DNA of 10,091 bases, from assembly GCA_009827215.1 (NCBI GenBank), contig WUAJ01000070.1, forward strand, positions 1 to 10,091, written 5' to 3'. The DNA comes from Phycisphaeraceae bacterium (lineage in GTDB: Bacteria; Planctomycetota; Phycisphaerae; Phycisphaerales; UBA1924). Below the pieces are notes generated by a model. That model made no database searches. It saw only the letters and a program-made list of their open reading frames with translations, and was not told where the DNA came from. The position numbers and the translations under genes were made by a program. This document shows positions 1 to 5,863 of this stretch, in pieces (position 1 is the stretch's first letter; every line of letters starts with the position of its first letter).

Positions 1-201
1 GCCGCAGATGGGATCGACTTCTTTGAGGTTCGCGGTTGGGGGGATGATGCCGGTCTCGATGGCTTTCAAACACGTGATGAACTCGACGGCTCCGGCGGCT
101 TGGATGAGGTGTCCGAGCATGGATTTGACGGAGGAGAAGGGGACGTTCATCGCGTTGTCTTTGAAGACTGAGCGGACGGCGTTGGATTCGGTTTTGTCGT
201 T
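1..201 (-). pseudogene. fabF: C-terminal remainder of the FabF ketosynthase, in frame after the TAA; runs off the left edge
   Basis: Reading on past the TAA at 202-204 in the same frame gives NDKTESNAV, then FSSVKSMLGHLIQAAGA, then GIIPPTANL and VDPICG at the window edge. These match the FabF C-terminal core: the conserved Lys (about 369, counting the stop as 343), the second active-site His (about 374) and the GxIPPT strand. No further stop or frameshift occurs down to base 1. The lesion is therefore a single codon in otherwise well-preserved sequence, which suggests a very recent mutation or a base-call error. The first in-frame ATG after the stop is at 148-150, too far inside the domain to make a useful restart. 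The real C-terminus lies beyond the window. Confidence 0.8.
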
Positions 202-1230
202 TTATTGCGTGGAAGTGCCGTGGGCGTTGATCCAGTGGACGAGGGGGCGTCCGTTGTCGTCGAGGTCGGCGGGATTGATCCCGGCTTGGTCGAGCGCCAT
301 TTGCATCGCTCCAGCGCCGCCTTGTCCGTCTGGGTGGATGTCGGTAATGCGGTACGCGTCGGCGGTGGATCCGAATCCAGAGACTTCGGCGAGAATGTTG
401 GCGCCGCGTGCTTTAGCGCTTGCGAGGGATTCGAGGATGACGATTCCCGCGCCTTCTCCCATGACGAATCCGTTGCGGGAGACATCGAATGGGCGCGAAG
501 CGGTGGAGGGGTCGTCGCGTCGTGTGGACATCGCGGTGAGGCGGATGAATCCGGTGATCCCGAGTGTGTGGATCATGGAGTGGGCGCCGCCGGCGATCAT
601 GATATCGGCGTCTCCCTGTCGAATCAGCTCGGCGGCTTCACCGATCGCTTGTGTTGATGCGGCGCACGCGGTCATGCAGTTGAGGTTTGGGCCTTGCGCG
701 TTGAAGCGTTTGGCGAGGTGGAGCGCGGTGAGCTGTGGTTCTTGTTCGAGCTCAGGCGCGGGGGTCATTCCTTGGTAGGCGACATCGGCCCAGGTCTTGG
801 GGTTGAAGGCGCGCGCGTCGTGGTCCCATGCGGCGATATTGGCGGCCATGTATGGTTCATAGTCGAGGACACCTTCTCCGGCGCCGAGGTAGACACCGAT
901 GCGTGTTGGATCGATGGGGTTGGTATCAAGTCCTGATTGTTTGAACGCGTTGTGGCACGCGGCGAGCGCGAACTGTGTGGAGCGACCTGCGGTGTCGTGG
1001 GTGCCGTTGGAATCATCGAAGAAGTCTGAGAGATTGAAGTCGCTGACTTCTGCGGCGAAGTTGGTTGCGAAAGTCGAGGCGTCGAAGTGTGTGATGGGCG
1101 CGACGGCGCTCTCTGCGTTGAGGAGGCGAGTCCAGACCGAATCGATGTCGTGTCCGAGAGGGGTGACCCAGCCGGCGCCGGTGACGACGACGCGTTGTTC
1201 GTCTGAAAGGTTGTTGGTGGTGTTTGGCAT
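202..1230 (-). CDS. fabF: Beta-ketoacyl-ACP synthase II (FabF-type, catalytic), cut short by an in-frame TAA
   Basis: This is a condensing enzyme of type II fatty acid or polyketide synthesis: it joins an acyl chain on its active-site Cys to malonyl-ACP in the cytoplasm. The thiolase-fold N-terminal half begins at VVVTGAGWVTPLG (residues 14-26). The nucleophilic Cys is residue 189 in TACAAS, and the first catalytic His is 337 in NAHGTS. The protein stops at residue 342, whereas FabF is usually about 410-420 residues. The TAA at 202-204 falls inside the HGTSTQ-x-NDKTE motif, and the downstream frame keeps coding FabF sequence (see the 1-201 entry). As written, the product lacks the second catalytic His and the KSMLGH loop and should be inactive. 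The start is the ATG at 1230; no clear Shine-Dalgarno is seen. A terminator lies 39 bp upstream, so the gene may need its own promoter. The family call is near certain; its specific pathway (housekeeping or specialised) is not. Confidence 0.9.
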   Translation of the reverse strand: MPNTTNNLSDEQRVVVTGAGWVTPLGHDIDSVWTRLLNAESAVAPITHFDASTFATNFAAEVSDFNLSDFFDDSNGTHDTAGRSTQFALAACHNAFKQSGLDTNPIDPTRIGVYLGAGEGVLDYEPYMAANIAAWDHDARAFNPKTWADVAYQGMTPAPELEQEPQLTALHLAKRFNAQGPNLNCMTACAASTQAIGEAAELIRQGDADIMIAGGAHSMIHTLGITGFIRLTAMSTRRDDPSTASRPFDVSRNGFVMGEGAGIVILESLASAKARGANILAEVSGFGSTADAYRITDIHPDGQGGAGAMQMALDQAGINPADLDDNGRPLVHWINAHGTSTQ

Positions 1231-1268
1231 AGGTGAGTTTAGGTCGCTGCGATTGGGTGCGGGGAAGT

Positions 1269-1292
1269 AAAAAAGCGGGCAGGCGCCCGCTT
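1269..1292 (-). terminator. Rho-independent terminator after the GxxExxY gene
   Basis: On the minus strand, AAGCGGGC and GCCCGCTT form a perfect 8-bp GC-rich stem around a GCCT loop, and the last arm runs into a T tract. The tract lies at 1269-1274, where the plus strand shows six A. It sits 23 bp past the GxxExxY stop and 39 bp before the FabF start, so it should end transcription coming from the KS-like and GxxExxY genes before it reaches fabF. Confidence 0.8.
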
Positions 1293-1315
1293 GTGGAATG
1301 GATATAGGTGTTTAA

Positions 1316-1813
1316 TTATTCCTCGTCGTCATCGTAGTCGTCGTCATCATCTTCATCGTCGTCGCCTCGGAGGGCATCGGGGTTGAGGACGCGGACGAGG
1401 CCGTCTTTGAGTCGGCGTTGTCCGAAGTTGATGATGAGGCCGAGCTCAAGGTCCGCAGCGCGGAGGGTGGCGCGGAGTGCGTTGCGGTCTGAACCGGTGA
1501 CATCGTGGTAGTCTGCTTTGATGTTGAGGAAGAAACGGTCTTCGATGAAGAAATCGGTTTCGACTGAACCGATGACTTCTTCGTCAAACTCGACTTCAAC
1601 CTTGTGTTCAGTAGTGTGGGCGACCTCTTCGATGGTGAGTTCTTTGATGAGTGCTTTCTTGTAGATCTCGAGTGGGTATCCAGGTCCGAGTTCCTTGTGG
1701 ACTTCGATCGCGCAGCCGATCAGGCGGCGCGATGATTCGGTGAGCGCTGGGTCGAGGTCCGACAGAGGTGTCGAGCGTCCGCGACGACGTTCTTGTGTGT
1801 TGTGATGCGTCAT
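1316..1813 (-). CDS. GxxExxY family protein (PDDEXK_3-like) with a polyacidic C-terminal tail
   Basis: This is a small protein of the GxxExxY family, which Pfam places in the PD-(D/E)XK nuclease superfamily (PDDEXK_3); its cellular role is not established. The 165 residues show the typical order. Helix IGCAIEVHKELGPGYPLEIYKKAL (32-55) carries the signature region, followed by TDFFIEDRFFLNIKA (86-100), the equivalent of the family's D...(E)xK strand pair, and then LGLIINFG (124-131). Two deviations are visible. The signature reads GYPLEIY, with Glu one place later than GxxExxY, and the position usually held by Glu in ExK is Asn97. The last 15 residues (151-165) are almost all Asp or Glu. I chose the ATG at 1813 because AAGGGA lies 11 bases upstream. 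A TTG at 1885 would add 24 residues that do not look like family sequence. The gene lies between two ketosynthase genes on the same strand. Confidence 0.85.
   Translation of the reverse strand: MTHHNTQERRRGRSTPLSDLDPALTESSRRLIGCAIEVHKELGPGYPLEIYKKALIKELTIEEVAHTTEHKVEVEFDEEVIGSVETDFFIEDRFFLNIKADYHDVTGSDRNALRATLRAADLELGLIINFGQRRLKDGLVRVLNPDALRGDDDEDDDDDYDDDEE
1319..1363 (-). repeat. GAY-rich triplet tract encoding an Asp/Glu tail
   Basis: Fifteen consecutive codons at the 3' end of the GxxExxY gene are GAC, GAT, GAG or GAA, apart from one TAC (Tyr). The plus strand reads as an imperfect GTC/ATC triplet run. Such a tract can expand or contract by slippage. The family core ends before it, so it is an added low-complexity tail. 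Confidence 0.7.
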
Positions 1814-1877
1814 AATAAATAATGTCCCTTCTCGAGCATTAAGAATTTTGTAGCGGCTTAGATACAGCGCGCCGTTT

Positions 1878-1895
1878 CCGAACAAGTTTGTTCGG
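1878..1895. promoter_or_regulatory. Perfect inverted repeat between the KS-like gene and the GxxExxY gene
   Basis: CCGAACAA and TTGTTCGG are perfect 8-bp arms around a 2-base centre (GT). The repeat lies 26 bp past the stop of the ketosynthase homologue and 64 bp before the GxxExxY start. No T tract follows on the minus strand, so it is a poor intrinsic terminator. It could be an operator for the GxxExxY gene or an RNA hairpin. It resembles Gram-positive-type LexA boxes (CGAAC-N4-GTTCG), but the gap here is 6, so I do not call it one. Confidence 0.4.
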
Positions 1896-1921
1896 GGATG
1901 TGTTGCTTCGAGATCATTGCA

Positions 1922-3268
1922 TCACAAACGACTGATGACAAGCGCGGCGCATTGTCCAGCGAGTGAACTTGTGCAGATTAAGACATGATGAAGTTCGGCG
2001 TTCTTATCTGGGCAAAAAAACCCAGAGTCGCTGAGTGTTGTTGTGTTCGCGGGAAGGTGCTGATGATAAATCATCAATGCGCCGGCGGCGGTCATGATTC
2101 CTGCATGTGCCGACAGTGTGTTCCCGATTCGGTTACATAGGTTGACGAGTGGGACTGTTTGTGCGTGATCGCCGAGTGCTTCACTCAATGCGCTTGCTTC
2201 GCGTGTGTCGAGTTGGGTTTGTCCAATACCAAGCGGGAGTACGGCGTCGAGATCACTTGGTTGGATCCCCGCTTGCTTGAGTGCTGCGGTGATTGCGCGG
2301 CTCATTGCTTCATCATTGGTTGGGGGAGTTTCGTTGAAGATCGGGAGTGGCGGGTTAAGTGATTGGGCAGAGGCGAAACCTGAGATGCGAGCGTATGCAC
2401 GCGCGCCTCTGGATTTTGCGTGTGTTTCTTCTTCGACGACAAGCATGCCACCGGCTTCACCCATGATGGAGCCTTGCGATGAGGATTCGAACGGCTTGAT
2501 CGCTTGGGTTGGGTCTAGGTCGGGTTGGTCTTTGAGATTTGCAAGGCGTCCGGCGTAGTCCCAGCGGAGGAGTCCGAGGGGGTTGAGTCTTGATTCGGCG
2601 CCGCCTGTGAGACACATGTCCGCGGCATCGCGCTGGATGACGCGTGCGGATTCGATGATGGAGAGCAGAGCTCCGGCTTCAGCGCCCATGATGGTGTTGG
2701 AAGGGCCTTTCAATCCATGGATGATTGTGACATGACAGGCGAGCATGTTGGGGAGGTACTTGAGGAGCCAGAGTGGGGGGAGGTTGTTCATTCCGGCATC
2801 AGCGCCGTCTTCGGTTCCCCAGTTTTGTGTGTTGAAAGTTCCTGAGTCATCGGTCGCTGTCACAACGGCGCGTGACATCTCGGCTGTGTCGGCGGCGATG
2901 AGTCCGGCGCCGATCTGGCATCCAGTGCGGATGGGATTGATCTGAAATCCATTTGCGGATTCAAGTTCTTCTTCAGATGATCCTGAAGTGAGTAATCCAG
3001 CATCATCTGCAGCGATCTTCGCGGCAATGACGGCGAGTTCTGTGTCGCGTGCCATGACCTTGGTGGCTTTGCGATACGACTTCGGGACCCAATCGCGGAC
3101 TTTGGCTTCGACTTGTCCGGCAAATGGGCACGAAAACCCCGATGCATCGAAGGTGCCGATGGGTGTAATCGAGGTGGTACCTTGCGTGAGGGCATCCCAG
3201 AAGGAATCAGCAGAGTCGGCGATGGAGCAGAGTGGTCCCATGCCAGTGATGACGACAGATCTGTTCAT
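1922..3268 (-). CDS. Catalytically inactive ketosynthase homologue (chain-length-factor-like)
   Basis: This is a 448-residue member of the beta-ketoacyl synthase family. It begins with the typical SVVITGMGPLC (4-14) and keeps the thiolase-like layout: GCQIGAG (116-122), LTGGAESRLNPLG (220-232), and IMGEAGGMLVVEEE (268-281, matching the FabF VMGEGAGIVILE segment). The nucleophile is gone. Where FabF has TACAAS this protein has GAEAGA, placing Glu197 at the Cys position. The NAHGTS motif is replaced by LGIGQT (346-351), so the first His is lost. His388 in LSAHAG may correspond to the second His. In type II polyketide systems the inactive partner (KS-beta, chain length factor) has Gln there, in AEQAGG, and sets chain length as a heterodimer with the active KS. 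By analogy, this protein may pair with the FabF homologue downstream on the same strand; that is inference. The start is the ATG at 3268, with a weak AAGGT upstream. It could instead be a decarboxylase-type KS. Confidence 0.85.
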   Translation of the reverse strand: MNRSVVITGMGPLCSIADSADSFWDALTQGTTSITPIGTFDASGFSCPFAGQVEAKVRDWVPKSYRKATKVMARDTELAVIAAKIAADDAGLLTSGSSEEELESANGFQINPIRTGCQIGAGLIAADTAEMSRAVVTATDDSGTFNTQNWGTEDGADAGMNNLPPLWLLKYLPNMLACHVTIIHGLKGPSNTIMGAEAGALLSIIESARVIQRDAADMCLTGGAESRLNPLGLLRWDYAGRLANLKDQPDLDPTQAIKPFESSSQGSIMGEAGGMLVVEEETHAKSRGARAYARISGFASAQSLNPPLPIFNETPPTNDEAMSRAITAALKQAGIQPSDLDAVLPLGIGQTQLDTREASALSEALGDHAQTVPLVNLCNRIGNTLSAHAGIMTAAGALMIYHQHLPANTTTLSDSGFFCPDKNAELHHVLICTSSLAGQCAALVISRL

Positions 3269-3331
3269 AGGGGATGATACCTTACTGATCGGTTAGGACG
3301 ATACCAGAGCGATTTATTGATGCGGTTCTCA

Positions 3332-3352
3332 GCACGAAATGCGTGCAATTGC
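3332..3352. promoter_or_regulatory. Inverted repeat in the divergent KS-like / PIN-TRAM intergenic region
   Basis: GCACG and CGTGC (3332-3346) are 5-bp arms around AAATG. They overlap a second small palindrome, GCAATTGC (3345-3352). The site lies in the 205-bp region between divergent genes, where a regulator could act on both. The arms are short and could arise by chance. Confidence 0.2.
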
Positions 3353-3361
3353 GGCATTGTG

Positions 3362-3389
3362 TTGATACAGTGGGGGTGGACTTTACTCT
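3362..3389 (+). promoter_or_regulatory. Possible sigma70-type promoter for the PIN-TRAM gene
   Basis: TTGATA (-35 match 4 of 6) is followed after 16 bases by TACTCT (-10 match only 3 of 6). It would give a leader of about 80 bases before the ATG at 3474. It is the best pairing I see in this intergenic region, but the -10 is poor. Confidence 0.22.
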
Positions 3390-3473
3390 GCACGAGGCTC
3401 GGCGTGTGGACTACTGGGACAGACTACAAGCACCGGCGGGTTTGCTCGCTCTCTGCCGATGAGGTGATTGAAT

Positions 3474-4754
3474 ATGAAGTTCACTGAGGATCGCGACTCT
3501 CTCATGCTTGTCCGTTTTGTGCGGATCGGATTTGTTGGTCTCATGCTGATCGTGATGATGCTCTATGTGCTGAGCATTAATCAAGCGGATGGCGACTTTG
3601 AGCTTGGGTTCGCGAAGCGGTGGTGGATCCCGGTTCTGACAGCGTTGGTTTTGTCTGGGGTTTTCCTCGCGGTGGATATGCTGACGCCTCGCAAGAAGAT
3701 CGCGACGATCACGGGCGTGGTGTTCGGTCTGATGGCTGGTTTGATCACGACCTGGGTCTTGTCGATGATGATTGATCTGGTGATGCAGACATGGGATCTG
3801 CAGTCCAGCGCGATCGTGTCGGCGATCAAGGTGTTGCTTGGTGTGTCGCTCTCGTTCCTTGGGATCACGACTGTGTTGCAGACGCAGGACGAGTTCCGAT
3901 TGGTGATTCCGTATGTTGAGTTCGCGAAGCAGATCCGCGGACCTCGTCCCCTGCTGTTGGACACTTCGGTGCTGGTTGATGCTCGGATCGTGGATATCGC
4001 GGCGACGGGACTCATTCAGCAGGCGGTGGTGATTCCCGAGTTTGTGCTTGAAGAGTTGCAGACGATGGCGGACTCGCGCGATCGGATGAAACGGAGCAAG
4101 GGACGGCGCGGGCTCGATATGGTCAGCAAGCTTCAGCGGATGGGGTCGGTCGATATCGTGATCGACAGCACACGCGTTCAGAAGAAAGCCGTGGATCTGG
4201 CACTTGTTGAGCTTGCTGAGCAGCTCAAGGGGATGCTGGTGACACTGGACACGGGATTGTCGCGGATCGCTTCGATCCAGAAGATCCCGGTGCTGGACAT
4301 TCATGATCTGAGCAATGCGCTCAAGCCTACGGTGATTCCTGGGAAGCTGATCCGAGTGGATCTGATCAAGCCGGGCGAGCAGCAGGGTCAAGCGGTGGGG
4401 TATCTCGAAGATGGCACGATGGTGGTCGCGGAGGACGGGCATCCGTTTATCGGCGAGACCAGAGATCTTGTGATCACCAGCTCGATGCAGACGGCGGCTG
4501 GGCGTTTGCTCTTTGCACGCGTTGATATGGCGGATCCTTCGTATGAGGGAGAGCTGCCTGGTGATCCGGGGTTTGCGCACGGGCATGGTCAACGTGGAGC
4601 ATCGGAAGTGAATGAATCTGGAGATGATCAGGTCGCGTCCGATGCGAGCGGTGACGAGGTCACGCCATCGAGTGTGAAGCCTGCAGAGATCCGTGGGCCG
4701 AGGGTGGTGGGCAATCCGCACGCGAAGGGGACAGCTCGGAATCCAAGGCGCTGA
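3474..4754 (+). CDS. Membrane-anchored PIN-TRAM domain protein (YacL-like)
   Basis: This is a putative RNase of the PIN family fused to an RNA-binding TRAM domain and held in the membrane, the layout of Bacillus YacL. The 426 residues begin with four hydrophobic helices at about 15-35, 51-70, 79-104 and 112-136. The PIN domain follows at about 158-282, with acidic residues in LLLDTSVLVDARI (Asp163), FVLEELQ (Glu193/194) and LVTLDTGLSR (Asp259), the metal-binding positions of the fold. TRAM is at about 288-350 (GKLIRVDLIKPGEQQGQAVG). A 70-residue polar, probably disordered tail ends in a basic stretch. I start at the ATG at 3474 because GAGGTG lies 7 bases upstream; a TTG at 3468 is too close to it. 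The PIN triad looks intact, so activity is plausible. The substrate is unknown. It is divergent from the ketosynthase arm, with no evident functional link. Confidence 0.9.
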   Translation: MKFTEDRDSLMLVRFVRIGFVGLMLIVMMLYVLSINQADGDFELGFAKRWWIPVLTALVLSGVFLAVDMLTPRKKIATITGVVFGLMAGLITTWVLSMMIDLVMQTWDLQSSAIVSAIKVLLGVSLSFLGITTVLQTQDEFRLVIPYVEFAKQIRGPRPLLLDTSVLVDARIVDIAATGLIQQAVVIPEFVLEELQTMADSRDRMKRSKGRRGLDMVSKLQRMGSVDIVIDSTRVQKKAVDLALVELAEQLKGMLVTLDTGLSRIASIQKIPVLDIHDLSNALKPTVIPGKLIRVDLIKPGEQQGQAVGYLEDGTMVVAEDGHPFIGETRDLVITSSMQTAAGRLLFARVDMADPSYEGELPGDPGFAHGHGQRGASEVNESGDDQVASDASGDEVTPSSVKPAEIRGPRVVGNPHAKGTARNPRR

Positions 4755-4775
4755 TCTAAGCGTTACACTGGTTCT

Positions 4776-5759
4776 ATGCATATCCGAGCACGTATGAGTC
4801 AGAACACGGCACCTGTTGGTGTCGAAGGCGAGCTCCCGAACTACACAACTTTGAGTCGAACGACCATCGGTGGGTGGTCTGCGATTTTGTTCGGCGCGCT
4901 CACGATTGGGATGAGTGTGTATATCGGTCTTGCGGTGCTTGGGGTTGTTGGTGGGACGAAGCACGCGCCGGATTGGGTGTTGCGGTTGTGTGGCTTGGTA
5001 TTTGGGATCGGTGGGGTGATGCTGAGTGTGTATGGGGTTGTCGATCTCATCATTGCGCGTCGATCAGCGCGTGATGCGATGCTGCATCCTGAGGATCCTT
5101 GGCGTGCGGATTATGTGTGGTCGTCGGCGATGGGGAAGCCTGGGATGAAGAGCCGGGAGTCGGGGTGGTGGGTGATGTCGTTGCTTGGGATGCTGATTGT
5201 GGTGTGCTTCACCATGGTTTCCACTTGGGTCTCGATGACTGGTCCCGGCGGGTTTGTTGGGGTATTCCTCTGGTTCATGAGCGCTGTGATGTACTTGTGT
5301 TTCTTTTTGTTTGGGTGGGTCTTCGTGAAGCAGGTGCTCGCGGCGTTTCGGTACGGGACGCCGAGGGTGGTGTATGAGACGATGCCGATCCGCGCAGGAG
5401 AGGTGCTCAATGGTCGCGTGTTGTGTCCTCGTGGGTTTGGGGCACTCGATCGTGTCACGATCACGCTTCGGCATGTTGTTGAGCGCTATGAGCGTGTGTC
5501 TTCGTCATCGGGGAAGCAGAAGAGCAAGATTCGGTGCAGAGGGATCGCGACAGACCAATGGGTGATCGAGGATGTGATGAAGGAGCTCGGGGATGGATCG
5601 GGACAAGGGGAACTCCCTGTGGTGTTTTTGATCCCAGAGGATGCGGAGGACACGCGGGCGTCGGCGCGTCCGGCTCGATATTGGGATTTGGAGGTTCGGG
5701 GTGAGGCGAAGGGGGTGGACTTTGTGCATCGATTCGCGGTGCCCGTGTATTCTTCGTGA
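4776..5759 (+). CDS. Four-helix integral membrane protein of unknown function with a beta-rich C-terminal domain
   Basis: I cannot name a function. The 327-residue protein has two hairpins of membrane helices (about 33-58 and 69-94, then 131-152 and 159-184) joined by a loop with HPEDPWRADYVW (104-115). That resembles the PW-x-R-x-D/W loop I recall from uncharacterised membrane proteins of similar layout. After the last helix, FRYGTPRVVYETMPIRAGEVLNG opens a soluble C-terminal half that alternates like beta strands and ends RYWDLEVRGEAKGVDFVHRFAVPVY, suggesting an arrestin-like beta-sandwich. No catalytic motif is visible. Starts are possible at ATG 4776 or ATG 4794 (MSQNTAP); neither has a good Shine-Dalgarno, and the short 21-bp gap after the PIN-TRAM gene fits co-transcription. 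No signal peptide is evident. Confidence 0.8.
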   Translation: MHIRARMSQNTAPVGVEGELPNYTTLSRTTIGGWSAILFGALTIGMSVYIGLAVLGVVGGTKHAPDWVLRLCGLVFGIGGVMLSVYGVVDLIIARRSARDAMLHPEDPWRADYVWSSAMGKPGMKSRESGWWVMSLLGMLIVVCFTMVSTWVSMTGPGGFVGVFLWFMSAVMYLCFFLFGWVFVKQVLAAFRYGTPRVVYETMPIRAGEVLNGRVLCPRGFGALDRVTITLRHVVERYERVSSSSGKQKSKIRCRGIATDQWVIEDVMKELGDGSGQGELPVVFLIPEDAEDTRASARPARYWDLEVRGEAKGVDFVHRFAVPVYSS

Positions 5760-5804
5760 GCGATGATCTGGGTTGGTGGATTGGTGGGTCTAGGATGGGG
5801 TCTT

Positions 5805-5840
5805 GTGCCGCGTTTTGTAGTGTGGCGATCTTGGCGGCAC
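5805..5840. promoter_or_regulatory. Inverted repeat in the leader of the SulP transporter gene
   Basis: GTGCCGC (5805-5811) and GCGGCAC (5834-5840) are perfect 7-bp arms around a 22-base interior, ending 9 bases before the AGGGA ribosome-binding site. It could be a leader hairpin or a dyad operator controlling the transporter. There is no T tract. The wide spacing keeps confidence low. Confidence 0.25.
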
Positions 5841-5863
5841 CTCTTGGGTAGGGACTGATTGAC

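Noticed and set aside
1814..1885. Longer GxxExxY start at the TTG at 1885
   Set aside because: It begins inside the perfect inverted repeat, adds 24 residues unlike the family, and the ATG at 1813 has AAGGGA upstream.
1878..1895. LexA/SOS box
   Set aside because: The half sites resemble CGAAC/GTTCG, but the gap is 6 bases rather than 4, and no SOS gene is adjacent.
3411..4964. A 517-codon open frame on the minus strand opposite the PIN-TRAM gene
   Set aside because: It is very rich in Arg, His, Pro and Gln with no domain, as expected from the antisense of a GC-rich gene, while the plus strand encodes clear TM, PIN and TRAM segments.
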